Positions 1-8,509 of a stretch of DNA of 64,000 nucleotides are shown piece after piece. The first letter of the stretch is position 1, and each line of letters starts with the position of its first letter. Both the position numbers and the translations under genes were made by a program. Under the pieces are notes generated by a model. The model was not told the DNA's origin. It saw nothing but the letters and a program-made list of their open reading frames with translations, and searched no databases. This DNA comes from Marinoscillum sp. MHG1-6. Its GTDB lineage: Bacteria > Bacteroidota > Bacteroidia > Cytophagales > Cyclobacteriaceae. The stretch is from assembly GCF_024714475.1 (NCBI RefSeq), contig NZ_JAMZMI010000002.1, forward strand, positions 310,001-374,000, in the 5' to 3' direction.

Positions 1-1
1 T

Positions 2-100
2 GACCCCGATGAAAATATCAATCAGGTTGATAATCCCTTGTATGGAGAGGTGGTTGAGGAATTGTCAAACCTCCTGAAGATGATGGATGAGCAATCCTGA
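2..100 (+). CDS. Sulfatase, C-terminal fragment (cut by window edge)
   Basis: An open frame runs in from the window edge and stops at 98-100. Its last 32 residues read DPDENINQVDNPLYG followed by a short helix, the usual tail of S1-family sulfatases of the iduronate-2-sulfatase type ('DP-x-E-x-x-N' before a final helix). It lies just upstream of the GH88 gene on the same strand, so the two are probably co-transcribed, and a third sulfatase fits the neighbouring glycosaminoglycan genes. The catalytic half is outside the window, so the substrate cannot be judged. Confidence 0.6.
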   Translation, partial: DPDENINQVDNPLYGEVVEELSNLLKMMDEQS

Positions 101-116
101 TAAACACTTTACTATA

Positions 117-1325
117 ATGATTATTTTGAAAAAGAATTTCCGAATAGTTTTAATGTTCCTAATCATGCTGGCCGGCCGCAGTGTTCACGCACAGCAAAAA
201 CCAGAAAACCAGAATGAGACCTGGCTAACCCGCAGCATAGAAGTATCCAGGCAACAGCTATTACTCGCATCCAAATACTATGCGCCAGGAATGAATCCCC
301 GATCTGTATGGCCAAACGGGGAACTCAGATACGCGACTCCCAGAGACTGGACCTCCGGTTTCTTTCCTGGTTCCCTGTGGTTGATCTATGAACTGAACGG
401 GGATCAATTTTTCAAAACACAAGCAGAGCGATTTACTGCGGGCATTGATAGTGTACAATACTTCACACACACGCATGATCTCGGTTTTATGCATCGGTGT
501 AGTTACGGCAATGGTTACCGCCTGACTGGAAATGAAGCGTATAAAGAAGCACTCATCACCGGAGCTCGCTCACTGGCCACCCGATATTCTGATGCTGTAG
601 GGTGTATCCGATCATGGGACATGCCCCCGTACAATTATCCAGTGATAGTTGATAATATGATGAATCTGGAGCTGCTGACCTGGGCTTCCAAAGCGACAGG
701 GGAATCGAAGTTTATGGAAATGGCGTTATCCCATGCAAATAACACTATAAAAAACCACTACAGACCAGACAACAGTTCTTACCATCTGGTCGATTACAAT
801 CCCAAAAACGGAAAAATCATCGAAAAAATGACCGTTCAGGGTTATGCTGATGAATCGTCATGGGCCAGGGGCCAGGCGTGGGGTTTGTATGGATTTACTA
901 TGATGTACCGCGAAACCAACAGGGAGCATTATCTGGAGCAAGCGAAGAAAATCGCCCACTTCCTGATGAACCACCCCAGATTGCCAGAGAATAAGATTCC
1001 TTACTGGGATTTTGATACGAACCATATCCCCAATGACTATCGCGATGCTTCGGCCGCGGCGATCATGGCCAGTGCATTTCTGGAACTCAGTACCCTGACG
1101 GATAATAGCGAATACTTTTTACTCGCAGAAACCATGCTCAAAAACCTCTCCGGTAGTCAATACCTGGCGGAAGTAGGTCAAAATAATTATTTCATACTCA
1201 AACATTCTGTGGGTCACCTTCCAGGGTATTCGGAGATTGACGTTCCTATAAATTATGCGGACTATTACTTTCTGGAGGCACTCGCCCGATATATCAATAT
1301 GACAAAAGGTAAAAAGAACGATTAG
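117..1325 (+). CDS. GH88 unsaturated glucuronyl hydrolase
   Basis: This enzyme hydrolyses the 4,5-unsaturated uronate from the non-reducing end of lyase products, the step after a PL13 lyase. It shows the (alpha/alpha)6 GH88 signatures WTSGFFPGSLW, HDLGFM and IVDNMMNLELLTWA. Counting from an alternative ATG at 87, the Asp residues of the last two motifs are D131 and D189, matching the two catalytic Asp of the Bacillus enzyme. GYADESSWARGQAWGLYG is the substrate-side loop. I choose the ATG at 117 because it gives a clean signal peptide (IVLMFLIMLAGRSVHA). The ATG at 87 adds ten polar residues and overlaps the upstream sulfatase. The protein is probably periplasmic. The preferred sulfation pattern cannot be read from the sequence. 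Confidence 0.9.
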   Translation: MIILKKNFRIVLMFLIMLAGRSVHAQQKPENQNETWLTRSIEVSRQQLLLASKYYAPGMNPRSVWPNGELRYATPRDWTSGFFPGSLWLIYELNGDQFFKTQAERFTAGIDSVQYFTHTHDLGFMHRCSYGNGYRLTGNEAYKEALITGARSLATRYSDAVGCIRSWDMPPYNYPVIVDNMMNLELLTWASKATGESKFMEMALSHANNTIKNHYRPDNSSYHLVDYNPKNGKIIEKMTVQGYADESSWARGQAWGLYGFTMMYRETNREHYLEQAKKIAHFLMNHPRLPENKIPYWDFDTNHIPNDYRDASAAAIMASAFLELSTLTDNSEYFLLAETMLKNLSGSQYLAEVGQNNYFILKHSVGHLPGYSEIDVPINYADYYFLEALARYINMTKGKKND

Positions 1326-1361
1326 TCTTTAGCAGTTTAGTTAGAGGTGTACTGGTACAAA

Positions 1362-1402
1362 AAAACCCTGATCGACCTGCGGGGCAGGTCGATCAGGGTT
1401 TT
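1362..1402. terminator. Bidirectional intrinsic terminator
   Basis: A perfect 18-bp stem (1362-1379 with 1385-1402) encloses a five-base CGGGG loop. It carries an A-run on the left and a T-run on the right, so it can terminate both the GH88 transcript and the convergent sulfatase transcript that ends at 1423. Confidence 0.9.
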
Positions 1403-1422
1403 CGTTCATTTTATTATTTCAT

Positions 1423-3411
1423 TTATTTCGCATATCGGAATTTCCTTCCTGAGGCATTCGCCTTCTCTCCTTTCTTTCTCTCCTCCTCCGAGTAAAGTTT
1501 ATCCAATGGTAGGACTCCCAAGTTCACTAAAATGGATCGGTTCTTTATGGCTAACCCCTCTCTCTCCTGGGTGATTTTTGCTTGTTCTTCGGCTATTTTC
1601 AGGAATACAGGTAAGTACACTTGCAACTTCTTCTTTTCTTCCGGATACCATGTCAATGTTTCAATACTCGAGTACGCCAAATTGAAATTACTCTTATAGA
1701 GGTCGATCAATTTTTGGATGCCCAAATCAAATTCACCTAGATAACACAACGCTTCTGCCGCTGCACAAGCCACTTCCTTAGATTCATCGTTCAGGGAATT
1801 TTTCAGTTCCTCCGTGGCTCCTTCCAATTTCCTTTGAGAACCTAGCGTGCAATATCCAATCGCTCCCCAATACCTAATGGCGGCATAAGGACTTTGCAGG
1901 AGTTCATTCAACTTACCAATATCTTTTGACTTGGCTCTACTGGCCAGATCCGCCGCTTCATACAACCTCTTCAGTACAAAATCTTGTGCTCTCACCCAGT
2001 TGTAAAGCCCTCCTTCCACCTCACGAATCCCTCGAACAAACAGCCCAAGATCCTGAGTCCTGCGCAGCTCTTTCTGTTCTTCTTTTCTAAGACCTTTTAA
2101 GATCTTCTGATATTGTGGATCATTAGCCAGATTATTCAATTCCCATGGGTCATTCTTGAGTTCAAAAAGCATCTCTACCCCTTTGGGCCTGAATGGCTGC
2201 AACCATGTTTCCCGTGTACATTCTCCTGACATTACATATTGATCCCAGGCCTGATTGGCTGGCATCCCCCATTGATAGAGGTTCCTCAGGCAAAATGGCT
2301 TATGCGGTACATAATTTTTGATATACTTGAAATTTCCATCGCTCACAGTCCTGCACGGATCGTAATGGTAATTTTCCTGATTGGATCTAAAACCATACTG
2401 AAACTTCGCAGGCTTTGTTTCAAACTTTCCCATGAAAGGATCGCCCTGCATGAATTCGGGTGGCTTTACCCCAGCTAAACTTAGCAGCGTCGGCGCAAAA
2501 TCCACAAAACCTACAAGGCGTGAATCTACCGTTCCCGGTTTCACACCCAGCTTTTCCTGCCAGGCCGGGGGCACATAGATGACCAAAGGCACCTTTAGCC
2601 CACTTTCAAAAGGAAAACCTTTCCCCCTGGGCAAACATCCTCCGTGATCGCTAAAGAAAAACACAATCGTATTGTCATCCAATCCCTTTTCCTTCAGATC
2701 ATCCATATAGGATTGCGCCCATTTGCTTGATTCCTGAGAGGCTTTGAGCATATAGGCCTCATCCGATCTGACTTCAGGCAGATCGGGCACATGAGCAGGA
2801 AGAAAGATATTTTCCTCATCTATTCCATATTGTTTGAAATCAGGTCTGTCTTTGGCCGTAATTGTCCTCACAAGCCCCATATGAGTGGCTTCTGTATTGA
2901 AAATCGCAAAAAATGGCTGCCCCTCTTTTCTACTGGGACTGTTATAGGTCGCTCCCAGTCCTGATTCATCCCAGAGCTGATCGTTATTAATAGTTGTATT
3001 GTAATCTGTTTTGGCATTGTTGGTACAGAAGTATCCGGTCTTTCGTAAATACTCAGGATAAAATATACCCTCGGGTGTGTCATAAGTTTGCCTGTGAATA
3101 TCCATGCCATAGGTGGTGGCATAGCTACCGGTGATCAAAGTTGATCTGGCCGGCGAACAATGAGGCGCATTCGCCGAAGCATTGGTATACAATATCCCCT
3201 TTTTTGCCAATTCGTCTATTTCAGGCGTAGCAATATCCCTATTACCATAGCAACTGAATTGATAGGGACTGGTATCTTCAATAACCAGCCAAAGTACATT
3301 TGGCCTGTCCTGAAGATTATCTTCGTTATTTTGAGCAACAAGACTAAGACTGCTGCATAAAACAAGTATAAATGTACAATTTCTCATGTTGGGCAATAAG
3401 CGCTTCATCAT
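1423..3411 (-). CDS. S1-family sulfatase with C-terminal HEAT-like helical region
   Basis: This arylsulfatase-type enzyme removes sulfate esters or N-sulfates from glycan fragments. The formylglycine motif CSPAR starts at Cys85, within NAPHCSPARST, and is modified by an anaerobic or FGE-type sulfatase maturase. Metal ligands are likely D46 (IEDTS) and D255-H256 (FSDHGG). K273 lies in the following GLKVPL motif. Residues 9-27 form a signal peptide, so secretion to the periplasm is expected. At 662 residues it is longer than the usual 450-520. The extra ~150 residues at the C terminus are paired helices (PYAAIRYWGAIGYC, EVACAAAEALCYLG) resembling HEAT repeats. The ATG overlaps the stop of the upstream PL13 gene by four bases, so the two are translationally coupled. 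The precise S1 subfamily is uncertain. Confidence 0.9.
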   Translation of the reverse strand: MMKRLLPNMRNCTFILVLCSSLSLVAQNNEDNLQDRPNVLWLVIEDTSPYQFSCYGNRDIATPEIDELAKKGILYTNASANAPHCSPARSTLITGSYATTYGMDIHRQTYDTPEGIFYPEYLRKTGYFCTNNAKTDYNTTINNDQLWDESGLGATYNSPSRKEGQPFFAIFNTEATHMGLVRTITAKDRPDFKQYGIDEENIFLPAHVPDLPEVRSDEAYMLKASQESSKWAQSYMDDLKEKGLDDNTIVFFFSDHGGCLPRGKGFPFESGLKVPLVIYVPPAWQEKLGVKPGTVDSRLVGFVDFAPTLLSLAGVKPPEFMQGDPFMGKFETKPAKFQYGFRSNQENYHYDPCRTVSDGNFKYIKNYVPHKPFCLRNLYQWGMPANQAWDQYVMSGECTRETWLQPFRPKGVEMLFELKNDPWELNNLANDPQYQKILKGLRKEEQKELRRTQDLGLFVRGIREVEGGLYNWVRAQDFVLKRLYEAADLASRAKSKDIGKLNELLQSPYAAIRYWGAIGYCTLGSQRKLEGATEELKNSLNDESKEVACAAAEALCYLGEFDLGIQKLIDLYKSNFNLAYSSIETLTWYPEEKKKLQVYLPVFLKIAEEQAKITQEREGLAIKNRSILVNLGVLPLDKLYSEEERKKGEKANASGRKFRYAK

Positions 3412-4604
3412 TCTATTTTAGTCTGTCGGAAGTCACCGACACGGACTTCCAGTCCATTAGATTCTGGCACATATAATCCGTATTTAAAATACGTGCCATG
3501 CTCATCGTTATTACCTATATAACCCGTCCAATCGACCTTTAACTCTCCATTCATGTAAAATTTAACTATGCCCTCATCCAATACGCCACTGCCATCTGCA
3601 GCAAAATTGGACCATCTTACAACAAACTTCATATCTATCCATTGCTCCACTGGCAGTTCCGATAATTTCTGAGCCCATAAACCGTATACCGTTTTATTCC
3701 CTTCCGGACTTGTTGCTGACTCCGGGAAATTATTTGGAGGGTAAATATGAATTCGTTCTTTAGTACTGCTATGTACGCGAGCTCTATCTATCATACAGAC
3801 CAAATGCAAATACCCGTTCTTAACTTTAAGACCCATTGGTGGGTTTCCACCTGCATCAACGATATAACCATTAACCGTATCATCACTTTTATTATACCCA
3901 ATGGCCTCATTAAAGTACATTACAGACAAATAATCATCAACAAACTCTTTGTGAGGCACATAGATTGTGTCATTTGCAGGAGTTACCAACGTGGTTTTAT
4001 CAGGCATGCCATGCCATTGAGAAATAATTCCTGACATTGTTCTAAGTTCTTCCGTCAGATATAACCCATACTCATAGCTCCATGTTTCTCCTTTTTTAGC
4101 CTCTCCTTTTCCAAAATGATATAAGGTTTTCGTTGCTATATGGTCTTGAATATCTTGTTTGGTAAGCCCGACTTCATCAAGATCGGCCTGAGTTACAAAC
4201 AAAGACTGTAACTCAACACGTGTTCTAGCATCACTTTCCATTTTAAAGTAATAGCTTGGTATTCCATGATAGAGAATTTCTGGATCCCTGACTATTTGAT
4301 AACCTTCATCATATGCATAAGGAGCCCCAATGGGAACCATACTACAATCGAGAATTCGATCTACAGAAATAATTGTCTTTTCAGGATGAGTGTTATGCTT
4401 TATGAAGTATGGTAATTCTGACTCTAAAGGATCTACACATGGGGTTCGATATTCAGGGGCTGAGTCAGGGCTTGGCGTTGTGTCTGGTTCAGGACTTGGA
4501 TTTTCATTTTGCCTGACAACAAGATCACCCTCTGAAGTTTGACATGAACACACGATCATTAGCACGGAAACCAACAACAAGGTAATTGCAGGATGATTTT
4601 TCAT
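3408..4604 (-). CDS. PL13 heparin lyase I-like lipoprotein (copy 1)
   Basis: This is a beta-eliminating lyase of heparin/heparan-type chains, by resemblance to Bacteroides/Pedobacter heparin lyase I. Shared landmarks in order are G-x-PSY-x-F near 115-120, R-x-EL with R129 (catalytic Arg region), LYHFGKGEAKKG (161-172), QWHGMP with H198 (catalytic His), and GNNDEHGTYFKYGLY near 364-378 carrying the catalytic-Tyr motif. A lipobox ends at Cys21, followed by a Pro/Asp/Ser-rich linker at about 36-51, so it is probably surface or periplasmically anchored. It is the most diverged of the three copies here. It lies 89 bp downstream of copy 2 without its own visible promoter and overlaps the sulfatase downstream. 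Family confidence is high, but exact substrate is not proven: other uronate-hexosamine glycans are possible. Confidence 0.87.
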   Translation of the reverse strand: MKNHPAITLLLVSVLMIVCSCQTSEGDLVVRQNENPSPEPDTTPSPDSAPEYRTPCVDPLESELPYFIKHNTHPEKTIISVDRILDCSMVPIGAPYAYDEGYQIVRDPEILYHGIPSYYFKMESDARTRVELQSLFVTQADLDEVGLTKQDIQDHIATKTLYHFGKGEAKKGETWSYEYGLYLTEELRTMSGIISQWHGMPDKTTLVTPANDTIYVPHKEFVDDYLSVMYFNEAIGYNKSDDTVNGYIVDAGGNPPMGLKVKNGYLHLVCMIDRARVHSSTKERIHIYPPNNFPESATSPEGNKTVYGLWAQKLSELPVEQWIDMKFVVRWSNFAADGSGVLDEGIVKFYMNGELKVDWTGYIGNNDEHGTYFKYGLYVPESNGLEVRVGDFRQTKIE

Positions 4605-4693
4605 TATTTATTGTAATACGTTTTATTAATAACCTGACTTTTCAAGCCTTGAAAGTTTATAAAACACCAATTCTTCTCAACCAACCACTCAAA

Positions 4694-5884
4694 TTATTCT
4701 ACCTTGATCTGTCTAAAGTCCCCCACGCGCACTTCCAATCCATTCGGTCCGGGCACATACAATCCGTATTTGAAATAGGTGCCATGCTCATCATTGTTGC
4801 CAATATAGCCCGTCCAATCAGCCTTCAATTCTCCGTTCATATACAGCTTCACGGAACCTTCGTCCAGAACACCACTTCCATCTTCTGCGAAATTGGACCA
4901 CTTCACAACAATCTTCATGTCGATCCATTCTTCCGTAGGTAGTTCATCCATGTGTTGTGACCAAATGCCATAAACCGTCTTAGTACCCAACGGACTTGAA
5001 GCAGATTCTGGCATGTCAGGCGGATAAATATGAATACGTTCGTTACTATTATGGACACGAGCCCGATCTATTCTACAGATCAAATACAAATAGCCATCCT
5101 TTACCTGCAGTGACAAGGGAGGATTCCCTCCTTCATCAACCAAGTATCCATTAATGGCATCATCACTTTTGTTGTGACCAATTTGCCCATCAAAGTACAT
5201 TTTGGATAAATAGTCTTTTACAAATTCATCATGAGGAATGTACATTGTATCATTTTCAGGCGTGACGATTGTTGTTTGGTCAGGCATGCCGTGCCACTGG
5301 GTGATAATTCCCTTCATCTCTTTTAATACCTCAGGAAGATATAATCCATATTCATAGCTCCAGGTTTCTCCTTTTTTTGCCTCACCCTTCCCAAAATGGT
5401 ATAAAGTTGCAGTAGCCATATGACCTGCAATTTCCTCTTCTGTAAGCCCAGCCTCATCCAGATCTTCTTGTGTGACAAAAAGGTTGTGCAATTCAACACG
5501 CTTTCGAGAGTCATCTATCATCTTAAAACGATAGCTGGGTTTGTCATTGTAGAGCATTTGTGGGTCTCTCCAAATTTCAAAACCTTCGGCATAAGGAGCA
5601 CCTATAGGAATCATGTTGCAATCAATGATTTTTGAAATTGGGATGATATCCCTCTGCGCATGAAAATTATAAAGAATTCGGTAAGGGTTCGAAGAACTTA
5701 GCGGATCAACACATGGAATCCGAAATTCAGATGTTGGTTCCGGATCGGGATCAGAATCCGGATCCGGATCTGTGTTTGGGTCAAGGTTTTCATTTTGCCT
5801 GACAACAAGATCACCGTCTGAAGTCTGACATGAACTGGTCATTGTTAAGGCTGTCAAGATAAAAACTATTGAAATAAGCTTCAT
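4694..5884 (-). CDS. PL13 heparin lyase I-like lipoprotein (copy 2)
   Basis: This is a second PL13-type lyase with the same landmarks: lipid Cys19, R129 in KRVEL, H198 in QWHGMP, and the C-terminal YFKYGLY Tyr motif. Its C-terminal 85 residues are almost identical to copy 3 (14636-15838), so these two are the most recent duplicates. The linker after the lipobox is an Asp-Pro repeat (about residues 35-50) encoded by a GGATC-type short tandem repeat near 5743-5776, which could vary in length by slippage. It is the first gene of a unit (PL13 copy 2, PL13 copy 1, sulfatase) driven by the promoter at 5997-6061. It is probably membrane-anchored outside the cytoplasm, with heparin-type specificity inferred. 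Confidence 0.88.
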   Translation of the reverse strand: MKLISIVFILTALTMTSSCQTSDGDLVVRQNENLDPNTDPDPDSDPDPEPTSEFRIPCVDPLSSSNPYRILYNFHAQRDIIPISKIIDCNMIPIGAPYAEGFEIWRDPQMLYNDKPSYRFKMIDDSRKRVELHNLFVTQEDLDEAGLTEEEIAGHMATATLYHFGKGEAKKGETWSYEYGLYLPEVLKEMKGIITQWHGMPDQTTIVTPENDTMYIPHDEFVKDYLSKMYFDGQIGHNKSDDAINGYLVDEGGNPPLSLQVKDGYLYLICRIDRARVHNSNERIHIYPPDMPESASSPLGTKTVYGIWSQHMDELPTEEWIDMKIVVKWSNFAEDGSGVLDEGSVKLYMNGELKADWTGYIGNNDEHGTYFKYGLYVPGPNGLEVRVGDFRQIKVE

Positions 5885-5996
5885 TTTTTAGCATTTAAGA
5901 GATTATCAGTAGGTGGTGTCAAGCCATGTCTCGGTTTTCGCATGTTTTCATGGCGAGACTCATTTACATGAGCGTTGAGTCATACTCCACTCCATA

Positions 5997-6061
5997 CAAA
6001 CCTAAGAACTCAGAAAAGGGTATTCATGTGCTTATGTTACCACTTTAGGGACAAATGATAA
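5997..6061 (-). promoter_or_regulatory. Promoter with direct-repeat activator site (site A)
   Basis: Read on the minus strand, TTATCATTTG (6061-6052) is followed 21 bp later by a second half-site ending GTAACAT (6040-6034). A -7 box TAGGTTTG (6004-5997) lies 30 bp further on. No good -33 TTTG is present, as expected for an activator-dependent promoter. The same layout occurs at three other sites in this locus. It drives the PL13 copy 2, PL13 copy 1, sulfatase unit, leaving a leader of roughly 105 bases. Confidence 0.7.
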
Positions 6062-6065
6062 ACGG

Positions 6066-6096
6066 AAAAAGCCCCTTAACTTACAAGAGGCTTTCA
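6066..6096 (-). terminator. Intrinsic terminator after kduD
   Basis: On the minus strand, AAAGCCTCTT pairs with AAGGGGCTTT and is followed by a T-run. It lies 20 bases after the kduD stop and immediately before regulatory site A, separating the two transcription units. Confidence 0.75.
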
Positions 6097-6116
6097 CTTA
6101 GTGCCTGATCTTCAAA

Positions 6117-6908
6117 TCAATCCTCATTGCTCGGCTTCCCAATGGTCGCCAAAATCCCACCATCTACATAAACCACCTGGCCATTTACAAAATCACTTGC
6201 TCTTGACGAAAGAAACACCGCCGCACCTTCGAGATCAGAAGGGTCTCCCCACCGGCCTGCCGGTGTCCGTCCAATAATAAATTCATTGAATGGATGACCA
6301 TTCACCCGAATCGGAGCAGTTTGAGAGGTAGCAAAATAGCCCGGACCGATCCCGTTTACCTGAACATTGTGACGACCCCATTCTGTCGCCATGTTGCGAG
6401 TAAGCATTTTTAATCCTCCCTTAGCCGCTGCATAAGCGCTCACACTGTTTCTGCCCAGCTCACTCATCATAGAGCAGATATTGATGATTTTACCATGACC
6501 TCGCTCAATCATGCCTTTGGCAACGCGCTTGCTAACTATAAAGGGTGAGGTAAGGTCCACGTCGATGACGGCCTTCCAATCCGCCAGTTCCATCTCCAAA
6601 ATAGGTGTACGCTTGATGATTCCGGCATTGTTCACCAATATATCCACAGGTCCAATTTCTGCCTCTATCTGGGATAAAGCTTCATCAACAGCCTGCTCCT
6701 CAGTGACGTTAAAAACGTAGCCATAAGCTTTGATTCCCCATTCGCGATATTGAGCCACCGCGACATCCACTTCATCTTGTTTAAGGGAATTTACAACCAC
6801 TGTCGCCCCTGCTTCTCCAATGCCCTTGGCCATAGCCATGCCCAGCCCATGAACTCCACCAGTGATCAATGCTACTTTTCCAGCGGTGCTGAATAATCCT
6901 TCTTTCAT
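6117..6908 (-). CDS. kduD: KduD-type 2-dehydro-3-deoxy-D-gluconate 5-dehydrogenase (SDR)
   Basis: This cytoplasmic short-chain dehydrogenase reduces 2,5-diketo-3-deoxygluconate, the product of unsaturated uronate isomerisation, to 2-keto-3-deoxygluconate. Seen features are the Rossmann motif TGGVHGLG near 16-23, NNAGI, the catalytic Ser in NICSMMSELGR and YAAAKGG as YxxxK, with a typical C terminus (NGQVVYVDGG). Its 263 residues match the family. KduD and gluconate 5-dehydrogenases are hard to separate by sequence, and the GH88 and lyase context favours KduD. It lies 48 bp downstream of the DUF4861 gene and is the last gene before a terminator. The partner isomerase KduI and the KDG kinase and aldolase are not in the window. 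Confidence 0.82.
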   Translation of the reverse strand: MKEGLFSTAGKVALITGGVHGLGMAMAKGIGEAGATVVVNSLKQDEVDVAVAQYREWGIKAYGYVFNVTEEQAVDEALSQIEAEIGPVDILVNNAGIIKRTPILEMELADWKAVIDVDLTSPFIVSKRVAKGMIERGHGKIINICSMMSELGRNSVSAYAAAKGGLKMLTRNMATEWGRHNVQVNGIGPGYFATSQTAPIRVNGHPFNEFIIGRTPAGRWGDPSDLEGAAVFLSSRASDFVNGQVVYVDGGILATIGKPSNED

Positions 6909-6956
6909 TTCTATTTTGAATTTTAATTTTTGAATAAATAAACCAACATGAACATC

Positions 6957-8141
6957 TTAGCGAACATTGACTTTTAGAGGGTTTTTCAGCTTGATGGCAA
7001 AAGATGTGAGATAGGCCTCCCAGGCTTTCTTGCTTTTAAATTGCCCACTCTCCTTCCATGCAAAACCAGAATAGTATTCAGCCTTATTGTCGTTGACTTT
7101 TATGTGCACATAGATATTACTGAGATCCTTTTCACCTGACATGAATTGATTATAGGTCAAAAAGGTCTCGGGTGCAGCAACAACTGCCATAGCCAGTTCG
7201 GAATCACCATGGGGCTGCCAATAGCTAATCCAGCCATGTTCTTCGTTTACCGATAGTTCTCCATCTCTTTCATTTAAGGTAAGACCAACGGAAATTTCAT
7301 CGGTTCCTTCAATGGTGGTAATGTAATGGGATAGATTGCTACCATAGTCCAATGATATGTTCTTTCCCTCCCGGATAAGGCGATCGTCAGCTTGCCAGTC
7401 GTCATAGCCCAGGGTAAATGCTGTTTTCAAGGGTCCTGAATAATGAGTTTTCCAACTTGTGAAATTTTTAGAAACCCAATAGTCACTCCCACCTTGAACA
7501 GCGATTCCGCCGCACCCTCGACTTACTCCAACATGAAAGTTATCAAGCCCTTCACCATCATCTTCGTGATAGCTTCCGCTACCACTCGAATACTTACCAT
7601 ACCACTTATCTATGATGGGGTATTCCACACGCTTCAGCCAGCAGTCGATGCCGCTGGTTAGCGTGCCTCCTTCAATACCGCTTTCCATCATACTTTGCGC
7701 TGTTGGGCCGAAGGTCCTAAAGGCTATCCGGTTGTTCTCCCATGCATAATCATCCGTGCGTTCGGGAACAAAACGTGAAAAACATCGATCGATCTTTTCT
7801 TCCGGTAAAGAATCTTTCCTAACTCTAATTTCATATTGCTTAGTGCTATTCGCTCCAACGGTAGCAGGAAATAAAACTGCATCAACCATACCATCCATAT
7901 CAGTATCCACATGCTGAGTCACCAACTGTTTCTCTCCATCCCAAACCGCTAATTGACCTGGATCAGTTTCTTTTCCTTCAGTCACACCGGACAGAGAAAC
8001 CTGAACAATCTCATCGACTCGATCAAATTCAAGCTCGTTTTCTACTGAAATAATCATATGTACACCTCCCGGGTGGCAGGCTGTAACAATAAGCAATAAC
8101 AGCGAGAAGGAATGGAAGGAAAATAGTTTAACTTTTCTCAT
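6957..8141 (-). CDS. DUF4861-family lipoprotein
   Basis: This 394-residue protein resembles the DUF4861 family, which recurs beside uronate-degradation genes in Bacteroidota and, to my knowledge, lacks a firm function. A signal peptide with lipobox VTAC places it outside the cytoplasm. Visible landmarks are an N-terminal beta region, a central stretch with YPIIDKWYGKYSSGSGSYHED, G-rich GEGLDNFHVGVSRGCGG, a Trp-rich middle (YWVSKNFTSWKTHYSGPL), and the C-terminal motif FAWKESGQFKSKKAWEAYL. The His/Asp/Glu-rich centre could bind metal or sugar acids. It is directly coupled to kduD, suggesting a role in uronate release or processing. Because it is exported it is unlikely to be the missing cytoplasmic isomerase. 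Confidence 0.7.
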   Translation of the reverse strand: MRKVKLFSFHSFSLLLLIVTACHPGGVHMIISVENELEFDRVDEIVQVSLSGVTEGKETDPGQLAVWDGEKQLVTQHVDTDMDGMVDAVLFPATVGANSTKQYEIRVRKDSLPEEKIDRCFSRFVPERTDDYAWENNRIAFRTFGPTAQSMMESGIEGGTLTSGIDCWLKRVEYPIIDKWYGKYSSGSGSYHEDDGEGLDNFHVGVSRGCGGIAVQGGSDYWVSKNFTSWKTHYSGPLKTAFTLGYDDWQADDRLIREGKNISLDYGSNLSHYITTIEGTDEISVGLTLNERDGELSVNEEHGWISYWQPHGDSELAMAVVAAPETFLTYNQFMSGEKDLSNIYVHIKVNDNKAEYYSGFAWKESGQFKSKKAWEAYLTSFAIKLKNPLKVNVR

Positions 8142-8509
8142 ATTATTAAATGCAAAAAATGGTTCCTTTAAAATGCTAATAACAAAGTTTACGATAGCTG
8201 ATTTACGGTTAATGGTATTTTGTTGCCGGAAGTGACTCCAAAACCTTCAGACCTCTGGCATATAGTCCCTTTGAATATGCTGCGGACTCCTTTGTTTTTT
8301 CAGAGCCACAGTTAAGTATTCATTGAAATATCCAGATCAGGGCAATCTGTCAGCATTTGTAAACATCGGTTCTCAACTACTACAACATTTCTGTGATTTG
8401 AGCGCTCAGCTCTCGTCTAAAACTTAAGAAAAGGACAATAAATGAAGTAAGCACTTCTCATTCCAAAACGGTAGGTATAACTCTTCACAATTTCTCCTAA
8501 ATAAATGTT
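8142..8509. other. 368-bp gap inside the catabolic unit
   Basis: There is no intact gene here. The half nearest DUF4861 carries the putative PL13 remnant described separately. The remainder (8308-8509) shows no clear promoter (no CAAAnnTA on the plus strand), no copy of the locus operator and no strong terminator. DUF4861 and kduD are therefore probably read through from nagB, or use a promoter I cannot recognise. Confidence 0.4.
8209..8307 (-). pseudogene. Possible decayed 3' end of a fourth PL13 gene
   Basis: On the minus strand this stretch reads GSEKTKESAAYSKGLYARGLKV and on to a TAA stop. At nucleotide level it aligns, with small gaps, to the 3' end of the PL13 genes: GGACTATATG...CCAGA, then GGTCTGAAGG, then CACTTCCGGCA match the codons of the GLYVP, GLEV and DFRQ blocks. 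An in-frame stop lies just upstream and the catalytic parts are absent. The similarity is short and visual only, so it may be chance. Confidence 0.3.

Noticed and set aside
87-116. Earlier ATG (87) for the GH88 gene
   Set aside because: It adds ten polar residues before an otherwise clean signal peptide and overlaps the upstream sulfatase stop.
1347-1574. Open frame of 75 codons between GH88 and the sulfatase
   Set aside because: It runs through the terminator stem and the sulfatase's own coding sequence.
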